A stretch of DNA of 43,846 nucleotides from Actinomortierella ambigua (taxonomy: Eukaryota > Mortierellomycota > Mortierellomycetes > Mortierellales > Mortierellaceae). Both the position numbers and the translations under genes were made by a program. Positions within the stretch are counted from its first letter, which is position 1; every line of letters starts with the position of its first letter. Shown in pieces: positions 32,699-43,491 of this stretch. Location of the stretch: NCBI GenBank assembly GCA_016098155.1, contig JAAAJB010000287.1, forward strand, positions 1-43,846, given 5' to 3'. Under the pieces are notes generated by a model that was not told where the DNA came from, did not search any database, and saw only the letters and a list, made by a program, of their open reading frames with translations.

Positions 32699-33623
32699 GA
32701 TGAATTGAACTGGCCGTGCTTTTACTTTTATCTTCTTTGGTTGTCAATGTCGACGATGTTGTTGTTGTTATCGACGTTTTTTTTCTCCTTGTGGGAGGGG
32801 GGAAGGAGGAGGAGCAGAGATTCTTGAGAGAGAAAAAAGGTGAAAGAAGGGTGGAGAGAGAAGAGTGAAAGACGGAAAGGGTTTCCTTCTTTTTAAATGA
32901 CTGCACCATGACTCTTTATATCAGCCCATCTGCCTCCTCAATGAATGGTTTCCCTCACCGGGTCCAAAAAAAAAGAAGCCAGTAGTAGTAGTAGAAGTAG
33001 TGGTGTCCACAACTCAGTCATGCCGGAAACTGCCCTACACAATCATTGGCCTGGAGTACGTAGAAGTAGGTAAGAGTTACAGCCTTGCTCTTCGCTCAAA
33101 CTCTTCTGACGATGACAAGGTTGTGAGCTCAGTGGACAGTGGCAAAGGTAGTAAGGAGATCACCCTGTCGCGCTTCTCCTCTTTGTTGGTGCGGAGGCTG
33201 GGAGCGTTAGTAGAGGGATCGCGCTGTGTATGCTATATTTGCTACGCCATTCTATGTTCCATATTTTCTTGCCTTCTCATTAGTTCGTCTCAACCGCATC
33301 GAGATGAAAGATGGTAACAACCCCCCCCCCCTTCCAGAGCCCACGATGCTCCTTCTACCAGTGGTCTAGGCTTGAAAGAAAGCGCACAGCCCGCTTGTTT
33401 AGCTTTTCCCTCCCTCTGTCTCCAGTAGAGGAAAAACGATGTTTCTTCTCTCCCCCCTCCCCTCCCTCCTTCCAAGCATCTGTGTACGCCCTTTGTCTTA
33501 CTGCATGCTCGGACGACGGACATTTATTGGAAATGAAGAAACTGCTTCAACCCTTCAATACTCCTCTTTTTCCCTCGCTTTCCCCCCCTCCTCCTCCTCC
33601 TCCCCTTTGGACCCTCCTTTCGT
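32699..33623. other. Intergenic region upstream of member C
   Basis: Contains TATA-like sequence on the minus strand near 32891-32922, a (GTA)n run near 32980-33000, a C-run at 33320-33331 and CT-rich DNA to 33610. Short frames here show no conserved protein features. Confidence 0.5.
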
Positions 33624-36403
33624 CTACAAAAAGTGCTTTGTATGGTAGGTAGTAAAGATGGATGTGGCTTCAAGCAAGACGTCTCCAAATGTGTCCAACT
33701 TTTGGAAGCGTTCCGCCAAGGAGCCAACAGCTTTGGACAACTGTGTTGCCAAGACCCGCTCCATCGGCCCCTCTTCCACCATCGCCATCTCAGACTCGAT
33801 ACTATTGACCACGACCGAGCCCGGATCTTCTTGGCTCAGGTGCGCCCGTACTTTGTCCAGCATCGTGGGTGGGTTGTTGTTGCTGGTGTCAGAGGCAGTG
33901 GAGGCCATGGTTGGTGGTTGCTTCGCCAGTTCCTGAGACTCTTTCGCCTCGACGCCGCCACCACCACTGCTCGTCAAAATTGCCTTTGTCATCAGAGAGC
34001 TCGTCGTGTTGATGGAGGTGCAGGGTGGGTGCGCCGGCGAGTCATTCGTGATCGGCAACAGCGTTGGGAGTGGGCCGGATAGAAAACGTCCTTCCCCGCG
34101 TTGAATCTGCTGTGCAGTTGTCGACGACGCGCTCCCGATTTGCATGCTCATGCTTCGCTTCCGCGTCACTCTTGCACCTGCATTGAGCGTCACGATCGAG
34201 GGTGGACGCTTGATACTGGGAACCGAGGGTACCGAGATGCAGGATGAGGTAGAGTCACGCAAAAAGCCCGGTGTGATGGAGGGTGGGTAAGGGCCCAGTA
34301 GGGCTGCGTCTGAAGCGCGGCGGTGGTAGCCATTCCTATAGCCTTCACAGACTCCTTCTTCTTCTCCTCTTCCTCCTTGTCCTCCTTCCTTGACCGGTGG
34401 CAGCTCAGCAGCCTCCGTCGTCACCAACATGCGGCAGGCAACACCGAGGCCGGGTCCGCTACACTGCTCCATAAGCTGTGCGATCCTCGCAAACTCCACG
34501 TGAACGGAGCCATCCGGGTCGCCAAGGTACGCCTGGGCCCTTTGGCAACATTGGATCGCTTCCTTGCGTGTAGCAGACCGAAAGGTGAGGGCGAGGGGCT
34601 CCGACTGTTCGTAATACGTTGTGAGTAGGGTTGGTTTGGAGGTGGTAGTGGAGCCCATGATCGACAAAGTGTTTGATGAACTGGACTGAGTGGACTCTAG
34701 AGGGCGCAAATCTTCTGGGTCGCTTTCGCCGTCGGTGCTCAACGACGTAACAGGCAAGGAAGAGTGGGAATTCATGAATGGCTTGGGAAGGCGGACACTA
34801 CTCAAAGAAGGAACGATCGACCGGTGTGGAGAGTAGTGGTGGGTGAGACGGAGAAACTTGTCATAGAGCCTATCCAAAACATTTGGCTTGGCCATGACGG
34901 ACGAACAACGTTTGGTCTGAGGCGATGGGTCGGCCATCGCAAACGGGATGGCCATGATAAACACCATGAGACGAGCGGCATTGCGTGGGAGTAGTTGAGC
35001 ATCGTTGAGGACATCGGGTCCCAGATAGCTTTCCGCAAAGCCAAAGCGGAGGGCGGCCATCAAACAATCGGCAAAGTAAGGACGGCACCCTCGGTGTTGC
35101 TTGGAGGCATCGGCGGCCGATTCACCTCGCCAAACAATGTGGCTGGAAAGCGAAAACGCTCTCAGGATGGCCTCACGGAATGACCAGGCAGCGACATGTC
35201 GCGATCGCATGCCAAGGTAGCACTCGGTATCTTCCTGTAGAGATGGAGGGTACTTGAACACCATCAATGCCGGATGGCCTGCCCATTCGTGTGCAAGATG
35301 ACGTGCCACCGCTGGTGTATGAAGGGAGTTGGAGTCGGAGGAGGCATGGAGATTAGGCATGCTCGCCATCGAGCCCAGAGAGAAGAAGGAGTGGCGGGAT
35401 GGCCATTCGAGACACTTTTTGGCTAAGGTACGATGGATCTTGGCTTCAAGAGCCGTCCAAGCCAATTGATAGCGGATATAAACGCCACAGAGGAGCTTGA
35501 CTTCTCGCTCGGGTGGAACACCGTGATCATTAACGTACTTGGCAAGACGGAGAAATTGGAGGCGTATCTTGTGCATGTAATCGAAATGTTGTTTGGCTTC
35601 AGATTCGACGAGAGGAAGGAGGTTGACACCCTCAAAGAAGATTGGGACGTCACGCTGTACGCACTCGGAGATGAGCCAAAGGGTGACAAGGAGAGTTTGC
35701 TCATTGTTGTTCATATACTCACGGTCGTGGGGCAGGTAGGTGTTGCGGTAGTCCCGAACCGCTGGATCACGGCATTCTTGATAGTCACTTGTCTCTATGA
35801 TGCCGAGAATGCAGTGGATAAGCTCGTGGATGGCGCTCACACGGAGGGTGTGGTAATGGTGGATGCAGGAGCGAAACTCGTGGCGGTGGGTGTCGTTAGG
35901 GACCAACTCAAAGAAGTACTGATCGGCGTTCTGAAGGTCCTTTGTGGCCTTTAAGAGTCTCCTTTCTATTGAAGAGAAAGATATGTGTGTGTGTGACAGT
36001 CGCAACCATGGAAGAATAAAGTGCACAAAATAAAAGTTTTCAGTTGAGGGATCAAAACATGAGTGCCTATGTTGAACATGAGACGGACGAGACCCGTGAT
36101 TTTTTTGTTACCTGCTTCTATCAAGGCCACATAGAGGTTGTCACACATTGAAGGGAGGCGGCAGAAAATCATCTCGGCTGGTATGTACAGCAGGCTCTGG
36201 ATAAAAGACGTGTTGTGATAGGGCAGGGGAGAGATATCTCCTAGGCAATTGTCCTCGGTGTGCGATTCAGGCACAAGGATGGCATAGTCCTTCTCCGCAG
36301 CATCCTCCATGGAAAGCTGCGGGGCCGAGCGCAAGGCAGGAGAGATGGGCTTTTTCTTCCTGGTGGTGATGTTCAGTGCAATCGAAAGCGATCTAGGGCG
36401 CAT
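33624..36403 (-). CDS. Uncharacterised 877-aa protein, 2 exons
   Basis: No family is recognised. Exons are 36403-36112 and 35965-33624, joined by a GT-AG intron that keeps frame. Residues about 60-330 look like an alpha-helical domain with many aromatic and charged residues (IPAEMIFCRLPSMCDNLYVAL, then HEFRSCIHHYHTLRVSAIHEL). Residues about 330-480 continue with Cys/Trp-containing segments (WRGESAADASKQHRGC) and a hydrophobic stretch (RLMVFIMAIPFAMA). Residues about 500-830 are Ser/Thr-rich and probably disordered. The C terminus (about 830-870) is again helical. The start at 36403 was chosen because an AT-rich TTTAAATAT box (36544-36554) lies about 140 bp upstream; an in-frame upstream extension to 36682 is low-complexity. 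Head-to-head with NOP53. Confidence 0.7.
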
Positions 36404-36951
36404 CTTTCCAGTGAAGTCAAGGGAGGAGGGGGGAGATGAGGTCAATGGAGAACAGAGAGTATGATACAAAGGCAATATGGGTGGGAAGGGGGGGGGTGGG
36501 ATTGTAGAGATGGAGGTGGTGGGGGTTGGGGGCTGAAAAGCTCGATATTTAAAGATGTCAGTCCACCAGCAAGGAGCCATGGTGGATACCCTTCCCTCAG
36601 TGACCACTGTGGACCCTTCAAATGTCACCAAACATTCAACAGCTGCTGTATGGGGTGTTATGCTCCGTGAGGGGACATGCATTGTTGCACAAGACCACCT
36701 GCAGCCTGTGTAGCCACACCGAATATTGGTAGGACACGCGCTTGCAGCTCAGGCACAATACAAAATCATCACCACCGGTAGCCAAGATATATTTGGCCTT
36801 TCGCCTCAAATTTTTTGTGGCCCTCAAAAACACAAACAACAAAAGACGGTCACGAGCGCTACTTTTTTTTTTTTTGGGCCCCATCCACAACACTGTTGAT
36901 GCTGTTGATGCAATTCACCTTTTGCCTCCTACCTCCTTTGCATCCCACACC
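36404..36951. promoter_or_regulatory. Divergent promoter region, 877-aa protein / NOP53
   Basis: 548 bp separate the start codons. It contains a TATA-like AT box on the minus strand at 36544-36554, a G-run at 36488-36498 and a T-run at 36863-36874, and several GTTGATG repeats just before the NOP53 ATG. Confidence 0.5.
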
Positions 36952-38419
36952 ATGAGCTCAGCCGCTGCTGCATCAAAGCAAAAGTCCCGCAAGGGCAAGA
37001 AGGCATGGCGCAAGAATGTCGACATTAACGATATCGAGGTCAACCTCGATGAGCTCCGTGCTGAGGAGCGCACCACAGGGTAACACTTTAATACCACATC
37101 CCCCTTTCCACCACCTCTTTTTTCTCGCTCTCTCCTTGGCCATTGCTTTATCCCGATATGATCGACTAAAAAACATCTCTCATTTTCTTCTTTCTAGTGG
37201 CAAGGTCCACCAGCGGCCCAACGAGCTGCTCTTCACAATGGATACCAAGGGCGACTCCAAGACAATCCACACCTTGCGCAAGGACCGCCCTCTGAAGATG
37301 GACGAAATTCTGGCCGAACGGTCCAAGGTGCCTGCCTTGGCCGGTCGGAAAAAGGCCGCCAGCACCGCATCCGCGATCAACCCCGTCAAGAGCACCGCCA
37401 AGATCTCCAAGGCCGAGCGGGAACGGTTGCTGAACATGATCCGCCGCAAGACCTCCAATTCGCTCTTTGCCACCACCCCAAAGAACCTCGGCCGACGAGG
37501 CATGACCGATGCCGTCAAGGCCGCTGGCACCTACGATGTCTGGGGTGATGACGCCGCTGGACAGGATGAAGAGGAGGCAGAGTCGTCGGAGGACGACAAG
37601 GCACAGGACTTTGTCAAGGAGGTCATCACCAAGGCACCCGTCAAGGCACCCATCACGTTGAAGCTGAGACCCAAGGCCGCCATCCCAGCCGTCAAGGAGA
37701 GCCACCCTGGTGCGTCGTACAACCCAACGATGCAGGATCACCAAAACTTGCTCAGGATTGCCCATGAGGAGGAGCTCAAGAAGTTGCAGGACATGGAGAA
37801 GCTAGAGTCGCAATTGGCCTACCCCAAGGAGCTGGACGAGATGGTTCCGTTTGACGACCGGACAGGTGGCTTGCTGGAGGGTTCTGACGAAGAAGAGGAG
37901 GAAGAAGAAGAAGATGAAGAGGGAGAGGAGGGTGATGACGAGACAACAGATGGCAAGAAGAAGGTCAAGGGCAAGAAGACACAGGCGGAGCGCAACCGTC
38001 TCGCCCGTGCACAAGAGACGATGAAGAAGGAGCTGGAGATCAAGAAGCAAAAGGAGCTGCTGAAGCAGGCCAACCAGCTGAAGAACATCATCAAGACAGT
38101 CGAGGAGCAAGAGGCCGAGTTGGAGAAGAAGCGGACCGAGAACGAGACGAAGAAGGAGGAGAAGGCTCGGGCGGGTATGAAGCGTGTGGGCAAGTTCAAC
38201 ATCCCCAAGGAGCGGACACATGTGCAGCTCCAGGAGGAGCTGGCCGAGTCGCTGCGACAGCTCAAGCCCGAGGGCAGTCTGATGAAGGATCGCTTCCAGA
38301 GCTTTGTCGAGCGCAACATCATCGAGCCTCGTATGCCCGTGGCCAAGCGCCGCAGATACAAGCTCAAGACGTACGAGAAGCACTCGTACAAGCGTTTCGA
38401 CAATCCCAACCACGCCTAA
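36952..38419 (+). CDS. NOP53: Ribosome biogenesis protein NOP53, 2 exons, 449 aa
   Basis: Nucleolar assembly factor of the 60S subunit (GLTSCR2 in mammals) that in yeast recruits the Mtr4 exosome helicase for 5.8S rRNA maturation. Exons are 36952-37079 and 37198-38419. Family features are the N-terminal SRKGKKAWRKNVDI, HQRPNELLF after the intron, a long highly charged Lys/Glu-rich coiled-coil middle with a pure acidic run (about 290-310), and the conserved C-terminal FVERNIIEPRMPVAKRR followed by YKLKTYEKHSYKRF. Length is typical (yeast 455 aa). The first ATG in the conserved N-terminal block was used; an in-frame ATG at 36742 would add an unlikely extension. SRP72 begins 159 bp after the stop on the same strand. 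Confidence 0.93.
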
Positions 38420-38577
38420 GCAAAAAAAATTATTTTGCAAGAGAGGACAGAGAGATACCGGATTTCGTTTTTGCCCCCCCCCCCCTCCACCCTATCATTT
38501 TTTTTCCTTGTACAAATATATACATACATTTAAATTTCAGTGCATCATCATCTCTCAAAACTTGCCATTTACTTGCA

Positions 38578-41040
38578 ATGGCCACCATTTCCCAGCTCTT
38601 TGGAGAGCTCGAACGACATGTCAAGCGCGAGGAGCACGACAAGGCTCTTGTCGTGATTAACAAGAGTAATGCATTGGATCAGCTCTGATGGTGGACGAAC
38701 CAACAAAAAAAATGAGTGAGAGACAGGCACGGATGAGCCAGCATATCCTAAACTCTTTCTCTTCCCACCACCACCACCACCCCTCCTCCTCCCTTCATCT
38801 CTCATTGTTCTAGTTCTCACATTGGACCCCAAGGACAAGGACGCGCTGCACTGCAAGGCGATTACGTTGATCCGTCTGGAGGCCTACTCGGAAGCGCTCA
38901 CGATCCTGACGCGCCAGCTGGACAACCAGTACATCTTTGAAAAGGCATACTGTCTGTACCGGACAAACCAGCTTCAGGAAGGGTTGACCCAGATCGATCT
39001 TGTGCGCAAGGACCTCAATGTCGCCCGCCGTGAAAAGTTGCCGTGGGACCTGCGCCATCTCGAGGCCCAGATGCTGTACCGTCTGGAGCGCTATCGCGAG
39101 TGCATGGAGTTGTACCAGGGCATGCTGAACGATGTCGACGAGGGTGATGATGGCTACAACGATATCCTGACCAACTTGAACGCTTGTAAGGCTGCTTTGC
39201 TCTACTCGGGCGAGTGCCTTGATGGCAAGGTAAGAAATGAAATCGATGGGCAATCAAGTTTTCAAATGTGTAAGAAACTATTGTTTGTGTTGCTAAACTC
39301 GTCTGCTCCTTTTTATAAATTTTTATCAAGTGGGCTATTCAGGATGTCACCCAGACGACCTACGAACTCAGCTTCAACTCGGCCTGCTCACGGATCGCGC
39401 AGGGCGAGTACACCAAGGCCCTCAAGCTGTTGGAGGAGGCCGAGAGGCTCTGCCGCGAGTCGTTGTCCGACTACGAGCCCGCCGAGATTGACCAGGAGCT
39501 GACCGTGATCCTCGTCCAAAAGGCCTATGTCTTCCAACTGATGGGCCGCCTGGACCAGGCCCACGACCTGTACCAGACCGTGCTCAAGACCAAGCCCCTC
39601 GAGGTCACTGCGCCTGCCGTCGCCGCCAACAACCTCGTGGTCATGCAGGGCGAGTCTGATCTGTACGACTCGGCCAAGAAGATCAGGACCGCAACGGCCA
39701 AGCAGCTCGGCGTAAAGTTCTTCGAGTCGCAAAAGCGCGCCATTGCCATGAACGAGGTCCTGCTCCAGCTCTACCAGGGCAAGTTTGCCGCCTGTCGCGA
39801 AGCAGCGCGCCAGCTGCTCAAAACGTACTCGAGCAACAGCAACAAAAACAACAACAACAACAACCATATGGATGCTCTGCGCCTGATCCTCGCCGCCACG
39901 CAGGCCCGTCAAAAGAAGACGGCCAAGGCCATCGAGGAGCTGGTCGAGTTTGCGCAGGAGAGGCCCGAGTCGGTGGCGCTGCAGTTTGCGATCCTGCAGC
40001 TTCAGCTGTCGCAGGGCAACGACTATGTGGCCGCGATCGAGTCCCTCCGTCGGTTCCTCGACCGACTGCCCAGCGAGGAACAACACCGGCCCGGTATGGT
40101 GGCCCTGTTGGTCTGGCTGTACGACCAGGCCGGACAAGGCGACAAGGGTGTCGAGCTCCTGTCCGAGTCGAGTGCCATTTGGGCCAAGTCGTCAACGTCC
40201 GCAGGCGGTAGCGACAACAAAATGCCCGTGGCATTGCAGCGCCAGATGGCTGCGTTCAAGCTGCGCTCGCATCGGTACCGCGAGGCCGCCAAGGACTATG
40301 AGGCCCTCGTCCGGGCCGACCCCGAGGACCCCTCGGCCATTGCGGGTCTGATCATGGCCTATTCCGAGTACGAGCCCGCTTTGGCGGAGCAGTATGGTGC
40401 GTCGTTGCCCGAGATGCAGCACCTTGTTCACTTGGATGTCGAGGCTCTGGAAAAGGTTGTCCCTGGTCTGAAGCGCGAGTACAACACTGAGACTGCCGCT
40501 GCCGCCGCTGCTGCTGCTGCTGCTAATGCTACTAAGGCCTCTGCTGCAGGAGGCTCTTCTTCCTCGCCAACATCCTCCTCTTGGCTCCAGTCGGCCCTGG
40601 GCCGTCGTGCCCGCCGTGCTCTGCCACGCCGGTCTGGAGCGCAAAAGCCTGGCGGCCGCAAGCCCCTCCTGCCCAAGGGTCTGAGCGAGCGGTCGTCGGC
40701 CGGAGCGACCGATCCCGAACGCTGGCTGCCGGCGCGTGACCGTGCCGCGGCCCGCCAGGCGCGTATGCGCAAGACCGGCGCCGGGTCGCGCAAGGAGATG
40801 AACAAGGGTGCTCAGGGCATGACGCTGGAGGGTGGCGGTATCGGCGGCACTGGAAGCGCTCGTATTGCTGGCCGTGAACACTTGGTCGCCGCTGCTCAGG
40901 CGGCCGCTCAAGCTCAAGCTCAAGCTCAAGCTGCTCAGACTGCGGCGGAGCCAGAGACCCCGGACGTTGCTGCCATTGCAAAGGCCAAGAGCAGCGGTGG
41001 AAAGAAGAAGAAGGGCAAGGGTGGCAAGGGCAAGTGGTAA
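38578..41040 (+). CDS. SRP72: Signal recognition particle subunit SRP72, 3 exons, 737 aa
   Basis: Largest SRP protein; with SRP68 it binds the S domain of SRP RNA and is needed for targeting nascent secretory proteins to the ER. Exons are 38578-38665, 38814-39229 and 39331-41040, all GT/AG and in frame. Residues 1 to about 550 are helical TPR-like repeats (EHDKALVVINK, YSEALTILTRQLDN, GRLDQAHDLYQTVLK and others). A poly-Ala/Ser linker (about 557-585) leads to the C-terminal RNA-binding region with the SRP72 signature DPERWLPARDR (about 629-639) and a Lys/Gly-rich end. A poly-Asn run (about 338-346) interrupts the TPR region. Human SRP72 is 671 aa, so the length is slightly above usual. Confidence 0.95.
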
Positions 41041-41075
41041 AATTGAATGGAGAGTTGCTTACACCTCTTTGCCTA

Positions 41076-41081
41076 AATAAA
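41076..41081 (+). terminator. AATAAA polyadenylation signal, SRP72
   Basis: An AATAAA hexamer 35 bases past the SRP72 stop codon, a normal spacing for a fungal 3' UTR signal. Confidence 0.5.
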
Positions 41082-41345
41082 CGTATCAACGTAACCCCCC
41101 AATGGGCATTTCCTATATTATCACCTTCACGATTCTCGAGTCAATCTGTTGTAAAGTTTTGAGCCCCTTCCTCTCTGTTTTGGTGGTAGAATAACGACTA
41201 ACGTTGTGGTCGAGACTCGAGTTGTTGTTGCAGGCTGTTTGAGGAAGAAAGTGTGGAGGTCAAACACCTAGTAGCAAGATTTTCCCCTTGAGCCATTTAT
41301 TTGACACTGATTGCTTTTAAAGGTTCGTGAGCTATTGTTGCTATG

Positions 41346-41466
41346 CTCTGTGTTTGTGTGTGTGTCCTCAAGTGCGTGTGTGAATCCTCAAGTGTGCGTG
41401 TGTGTGTGCTCAAGCAATTGTGTACTCAAGTGTGCGTTTGTGTGCGTGTGTTATGTCTGTGTGTCT
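41346..41466. repeat. TG-rich minisatellite with CTCAAG core
   Basis: Four CTCAAG copies (41367, 41387, 41409, 41425) sit at 16-22-bp intervals in a (TG)n/(TGCG)n background. The unit is about 20 bp and imperfect. Confidence 0.7.
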
Positions 41467-41502
41467 GGCATTGAGTCCTAAAACGCCAATTCCCACCGTC
41501 TT

Positions 41503-43491
41503 TCACACATGCGGCTTGGGGCGTTGGCGGCGTGGCTTTCCATAGCCTCCCGAGAGCGCGCACTGAAGGCCGACATTGCCACCATGGTACTCGAGCGCGT
41601 GCGCCCTGACATCCTCCTCGTAAAACACGGGTCCCCCACGCTCGCTATAACGGTCTCGGCCACAGCTCTCGACATCCCAAAGCTCGTCCCGTGGCAGCGC
41701 ATAATATTCCATCGCCTCCCTCTTGTTGATTCGCTCATACGACGCTCCAGAATCACTGTCGTTTTCCCATCCTCCATCCGGCCGAGAAAACTCGCACCGA
41801 CAGAGCAAACAGGCCCAGACCTTGCGTGTGGCAGAGTACTCCTCCTTCATCAGGATAGGCAACGGACAGTCGGCCAGGGCATCGCGCCTCGGGTACGAAT
41901 ACGTATCGCAGAACTCGCAGATCGATTCACCGTACCGACACACCATCGCCATGTAGGTCTTGGCCATTTTGGTCAGCGCTGGCAATGAGCTCATCCCCCA
42001 GATGGTCTTCCACACTGGGAGACCTTCCACCAGTTTCTGGAACGCCCTTGACACCTGCGCGAGTCTCACCAGATCTCTCAAGTACAGCCTCGACAGAATA
42101 TCTTGCCAGATCTCAAGAGGGAGCCCAGCCACTGGCTCTGCTGGTCGATCACCGCCAATCTGCACCACCATCAGCTGTCCTGATTGGCTATCGCCGTTGC
42201 TACTGCTACTGTTGTTGTTGTTGATGTTCGTTCCAGTGCTGGCACTGGTGCTACCGCCGCTACTGCCGCCCGCTTCTTCACCGGGGGCACGGATTTCGGC
42301 CCTGAGCAGATCCTGGACGGACAAGATTGGATCGGGTGCCTTTAGAGGAGTTGGCTTCCGGACGCGAGGAGTGATCCCCGGGCGAGGTTTCTGGTGGCGG
42401 GGCTTGACATAGCCTTGGCGGCTAGCCTCCACGCCCACTTGGCCTCCATGAACCCTGTAGGCCAATCTCTGTACCTGGGCCTCGTCAAAGAGATAGTACA
42501 CTTGTTTGAACCGACGACGTGCGACGTGCGTCTCGTGATGGAGCGAGAAGAGCGTATCCGTCGTGAGCTGATACGTGTATTCGGCATCTCCCTTGAGGAT
42601 CTGAGTACCTTTTCCGATCAATCCGAGCTCGCTCTTGTGGTCGGCGTAGTAAGTTTTACGACATGGCAGACAAAGGCGGATGGGGTGATGATATGGGTTC
42701 CAGGCCAAATCCATCGGTAGGGGTCGCTTCGAGTACTTCATCCCACGCTTCATCTCGGACAGGGACAGGCATTGCTCACAGACCAGGTCACTGTAGGCAA
42801 GAACCACGATCATCTCCGTCGGGAACTTGATCTTGGGCTCTGGCAGGTTGCCGATGGTCATGATCCTCCTCCAGATAGGTTGGCGCTCTACGAGTTTGTA
42901 CATCTGCTTCGAGACCATCGCCAGCTTGGCAATCTCGGATGGGTAGAGGTACGACAGGATGTTTGCAAACAGCTCGGGTGCGAGGTTCAGCAGTGCAGGC
43001 GTTTCCTGTTGCTGTTGCTGCTGCTGCTGTTCGAGCGCCTTGGTGGTGTCATCCTCGAGGGCAATCCCCGAGTCCTTGCGTTTCTTGGCGCGTTTGCGTG
43101 ACGGCTTGGTTTCACCAGCGATGACTTCTCCCACGCTTCCAGGCTGGTCTAGAGCGCTGGATTTTGCCTTTCGCTTTTGCCTTGGCTTTGTGGTCGGTGG
43201 TGGGGGTGACGTGAAGGTTGTAGCAGCTGCCGCTGCTGTGGAGCGGTCTGGTGCTGAGGATGATGAAAGGAGAGAGGACACATTGGTTGTGTTTGGAGTC
43301 TGGTCGATAGAGGCCTGGGGCATATCTGTGGCGGCGAGAGTGTCAGCCTGGTGTTGTGAGACTGTCTCATTCTCGTCGCTAGAGGACAAAGTCTTCGGCA
43401 CACTGGCAGAGGCAAGAGCAGCAGCTTCTGCCGCTCTTGTAGCCGAACGAGTGACTCGAGTGTAGAGGGTGGGAGCAACTGTTGCAGACAT
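41503..43491 (-). CDS. Protein with two tandem F-box plus CxxC modules, 662 aa
   Basis: Likely a nuclear or cytosolic SCF-type adaptor, inferred from its two F-boxes. F-box 1 spans about 167-212 (LAPELFANILSYLYPSEIAKLA) and F-box 2 about 455-500 (LPLEIWQDILSRLYLRDLVRLA). Each is followed by paired cysteines: C238/C241 with C274/C277, and C525/C528 with C561/C564, both pairs 33 residues apart. Each unit ends in an HGGxVG...KPRxQ segment (348-366 and 636-656). Unit offset is about 287 residues. The N terminus (1-165) is low-complexity with a basic stretch (about 103-138) and poly-Gln (155-162). Single exon. Zinc binding by the CxxC pairs is inferred. No named family is recognised beyond the F-box. 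Confidence 0.85.
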   Translation of the reverse strand: MSATVAPTLYTRVTRSATRAAEAAALASASVPKTLSSSDENETVSQHQADTLAATDMPQASIDQTPNTTNVSSLLSSSSAPDRSTAAAAATTFTSPPPPTTKPRQKRKAKSSALDQPGSVGEVIAGETKPSRKRAKKRKDSGIALEDDTTKALEQQQQQQQQETPALLNLAPELFANILSYLYPSEIAKLAMVSKQMYKLVERQPIWRRIMTIGNLPEPKIKFPTEMIVVLAYSDLVCEQCLSLSEMKRGMKYSKRPLPMDLAWNPYHHPIRLCLPCRKTYYADHKSELGLIGKGTQILKGDAEYTYQLTTDTLFSLHHETHVARRRFKQVYYLFDEAQVQRLAYRVHGGQVGVEASRQGYVKPRHQKPRPGITPRVRKPTPLKAPDPILSVQDLLRAEIRAPGEEAGGSSGGSTSASTGTNINNNNSSSSNGDSQSGQLMVVQIGGDRPAEPVAGLPLEIWQDILSRLYLRDLVRLAQVSRAFQKLVEGLPVWKTIWGMSSLPALTKMAKTYMAMVCRYGESICEFCDTYSYPRRDALADCPLPILMKEEYSATRKVWACLLCRCEFSRPDGGWENDSDSGASYERINKREAMEYYALPRDELWDVESCGRDRYSERGGPVFYEEDVRAHALEYHGGNVGLQCALSGGYGKPRRQRPKPHV

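Larger units (their letters stand above)
41041..41502. other. 3' flanks of convergent SRP72 and F-box genes
   Basis: A short intergenic interval between two stop codons. It contains the SRP72 poly(A) hexamer and a TG-rich minisatellite; nothing else is recognised. Confidence 0.6.

Noticed and set aside
33000..33317. 105-codon plus-strand frame in the intergenic region
   Set aside because: No conserved motif, no neighbouring exon, biased composition; probably chance.
38569..40234. Long minus-strand frames opposite NOP53 and SRP72
   Set aside because: Antisense shadows of GC-rich coding exons; the Leu/Val/Gln-rich composition is that expected from reading the complementary strand.
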